Positions 63,507 to 64,000 of a DNA stretch of 64,000 bases are shown in pieces. The number at the start of each line of letters is the position of its first letter. The first letter of the stretch is position 1. A program made the translations under genes and the position numbers. This DNA is from Sulfitobacter sp. D7 (GTDB lineage Bacteria > Pseudomonadota > Alphaproteobacteria > Rhodobacterales > Rhodobacteraceae): assembly GCF_003611275.1 (NCBI RefSeq), contig NZ_CP020696.1:62001-126000 (forward strand), written 5' to 3'. The notes below the pieces were generated by a model. That model was not told the origin of the DNA and did no database searches. It was given only the letters and a program-made list of their open reading frames with translations.

Positions 63507-64000
63507 ATGCCCCTGATAGGCTACGCCCGCGTTTCCGCTGAGGATCAGACCCCCCTGCCCCAGTCTGAGGCCCTGCAAGCTACGGGATGCGTCGAGATCC
63601 ATGAAGAGCACGCTTCAGGCAGCAATCGCGCGCGGCCGGTGCTTGCCCGGGTATTGGAGCGCATCAGCAAGGGCGACACGCTGGTTGTCGTTCGGATCGA
63701 CCGGCTTGCGCGGTCTCTGTCGCACCTTCTCGAGGTGATCGAACGGTTGGAGGCCAAGGGGGCGTTCTTTCGTTCCATTCAGGACCCGATCGACACCGGA
63801 TCCCCGCAAGGCAAGTTCACGCTGCAGGTTCTGGGCGCCGCGGCCGAGTTTGAGCGGGCGCTGATCCGCGAACGTACCAAGGCGGGGCTGGCGAGTGCCC
63901 GTACTAAGGGCCGGGTCGGCGGGAACCCGGGCCTACGCGCCCGCGATCCAGCGGCGCTACGCAAGGTGCGGCTCGCGCGGCAAGACGGCTACATGGAGCG
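63507..64000 (+). CDS. Serine recombinase (resolvase/invertase family), cut by the window end
   Basis: The ATG at 63507 begins MPLIGYARVSAEDQ with the nucleophile at S10. VVRIDRLARSLSHLLEVIER and AEFERALIRERTKAGLASAR are further resolvase signatures, and the frame is open to the last base of the window. At least 164 residues are present; the small resolvases have about 190, so only the C-terminal helix-turn-helix is missing from view. It may be the resolvase of a transposon that starts here. Confidence 0.92.
   Translation, partial: MPLIGYARVSAEDQTPLPQSEALQATGCVEIHEEHASGSNRARPVLARVLERISKGDTLVVVRIDRLARSLSHLLEVIERLEAKGAFFRSIQDPIDTGSPQGKFTLQVLGAAAEFERALIRERTKAGLASARTKGRVGGNPGLRARDPAALRKVRLARQDGYME

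Overview
The window reads as an accessory region of an alphaproteobacterium, most likely a Rhodobacterales (Roseobacter-group) genome. The grounds are the GC-rich coding style, the many branched-chain-amino-acid-type (Liv) ABC and TRAP transporters, the IS families present (IS66, IS30, IS110, ISL3, IS21, IS6), and the DUF1403/ScpB/integrase gene sets. No replication, partition, conjugation, rRNA or tRNA genes were seen, so plasmid versus chromosomal island cannot be decided.

Layout. (1) 1-5.9 kb is an insertion-sequence pile-up: an IS66 whose tnpA is cut by an IS30-type element, a second, divergent IS30-type element, and an IS110-family transposase. (2) 6.1-18.4 kb is one long minus-strand operon: enoyl-CoA hydratase, SCP2-type thiolase, acyl-CoA dehydrogenase, SDR, CaiB-type CoA-transferase/racemase, LivHMGF, acyl-CoA ligase, substrate-binding protein and a TetR regulator. 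A 7-4-7 inverted repeat at 18393-18410 lies just upstream of the first gene. (3) 18.6-28.2 kb is a second, parallel operon: Tat-exported binding protein, LivHMGF, two acyl-CoA ligases, SCP2-type thiolase and SDR. It is divergent from an AraC regulator and a MerR gene cut by an IS. Together (2) and (3) look like import, CoA activation and beta-oxidation of a branched or ring-bearing carboxylic acid. (4) 29.9-34.3 kb is an ISL3-family element split by an IS21 element (31424-34062, 6-bp target duplication). Removing the IS21 restores the ISL3 transposase frame exactly. An orphan DUF2384-type antitoxin lies beside it.

(5) 35.1-44.7 kb holds an ABC importer (with a fused LivM-LivG protein) followed by N-formylglutamate-amidohydrolase-like, isochorismatase-like and class III aminotransferase genes; the last has a 1-base frameshift. 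It is divergent from an RpiR regulator and a glutamine-synthetase-like ligase. The likely role is uptake and breakdown of an amine or N-substituted amino acid. (6) 45.1-52.1 kb holds a fructoselysine-type (Amadori product) pathway joined to a TRAP transporter: FrlD-like kinase and DctPQM on one strand; FrlB-like deglycase, an ornithine-cyclodeaminase relative and a LacI regulator on the other, with a LacI-type palindrome between them.

(7) 52.2-64 kb is the most interesting part. It contains a two-gene short prokaryotic Argonaute operon: a DUF4365-like nuclease fused to an APAZ-like region (59061-60386) and a catalytically dead MID-PIWI short Argonaute (57589-59064). This matches the architecture called SPARDA. 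It lies between two diverged copies of a three-gene module (ScpB-like, DUF1403, tyrosine recombinase). Each copy carries a palindrome with identical 9-bp arms and a different 7-bp centre at the same place. The island also holds an Xre (HipB-like) gene, the first codons of a lost hipA, an IS6 element without target duplication and a SNF2 helicase fragment. A serine recombinase runs off the right edge.
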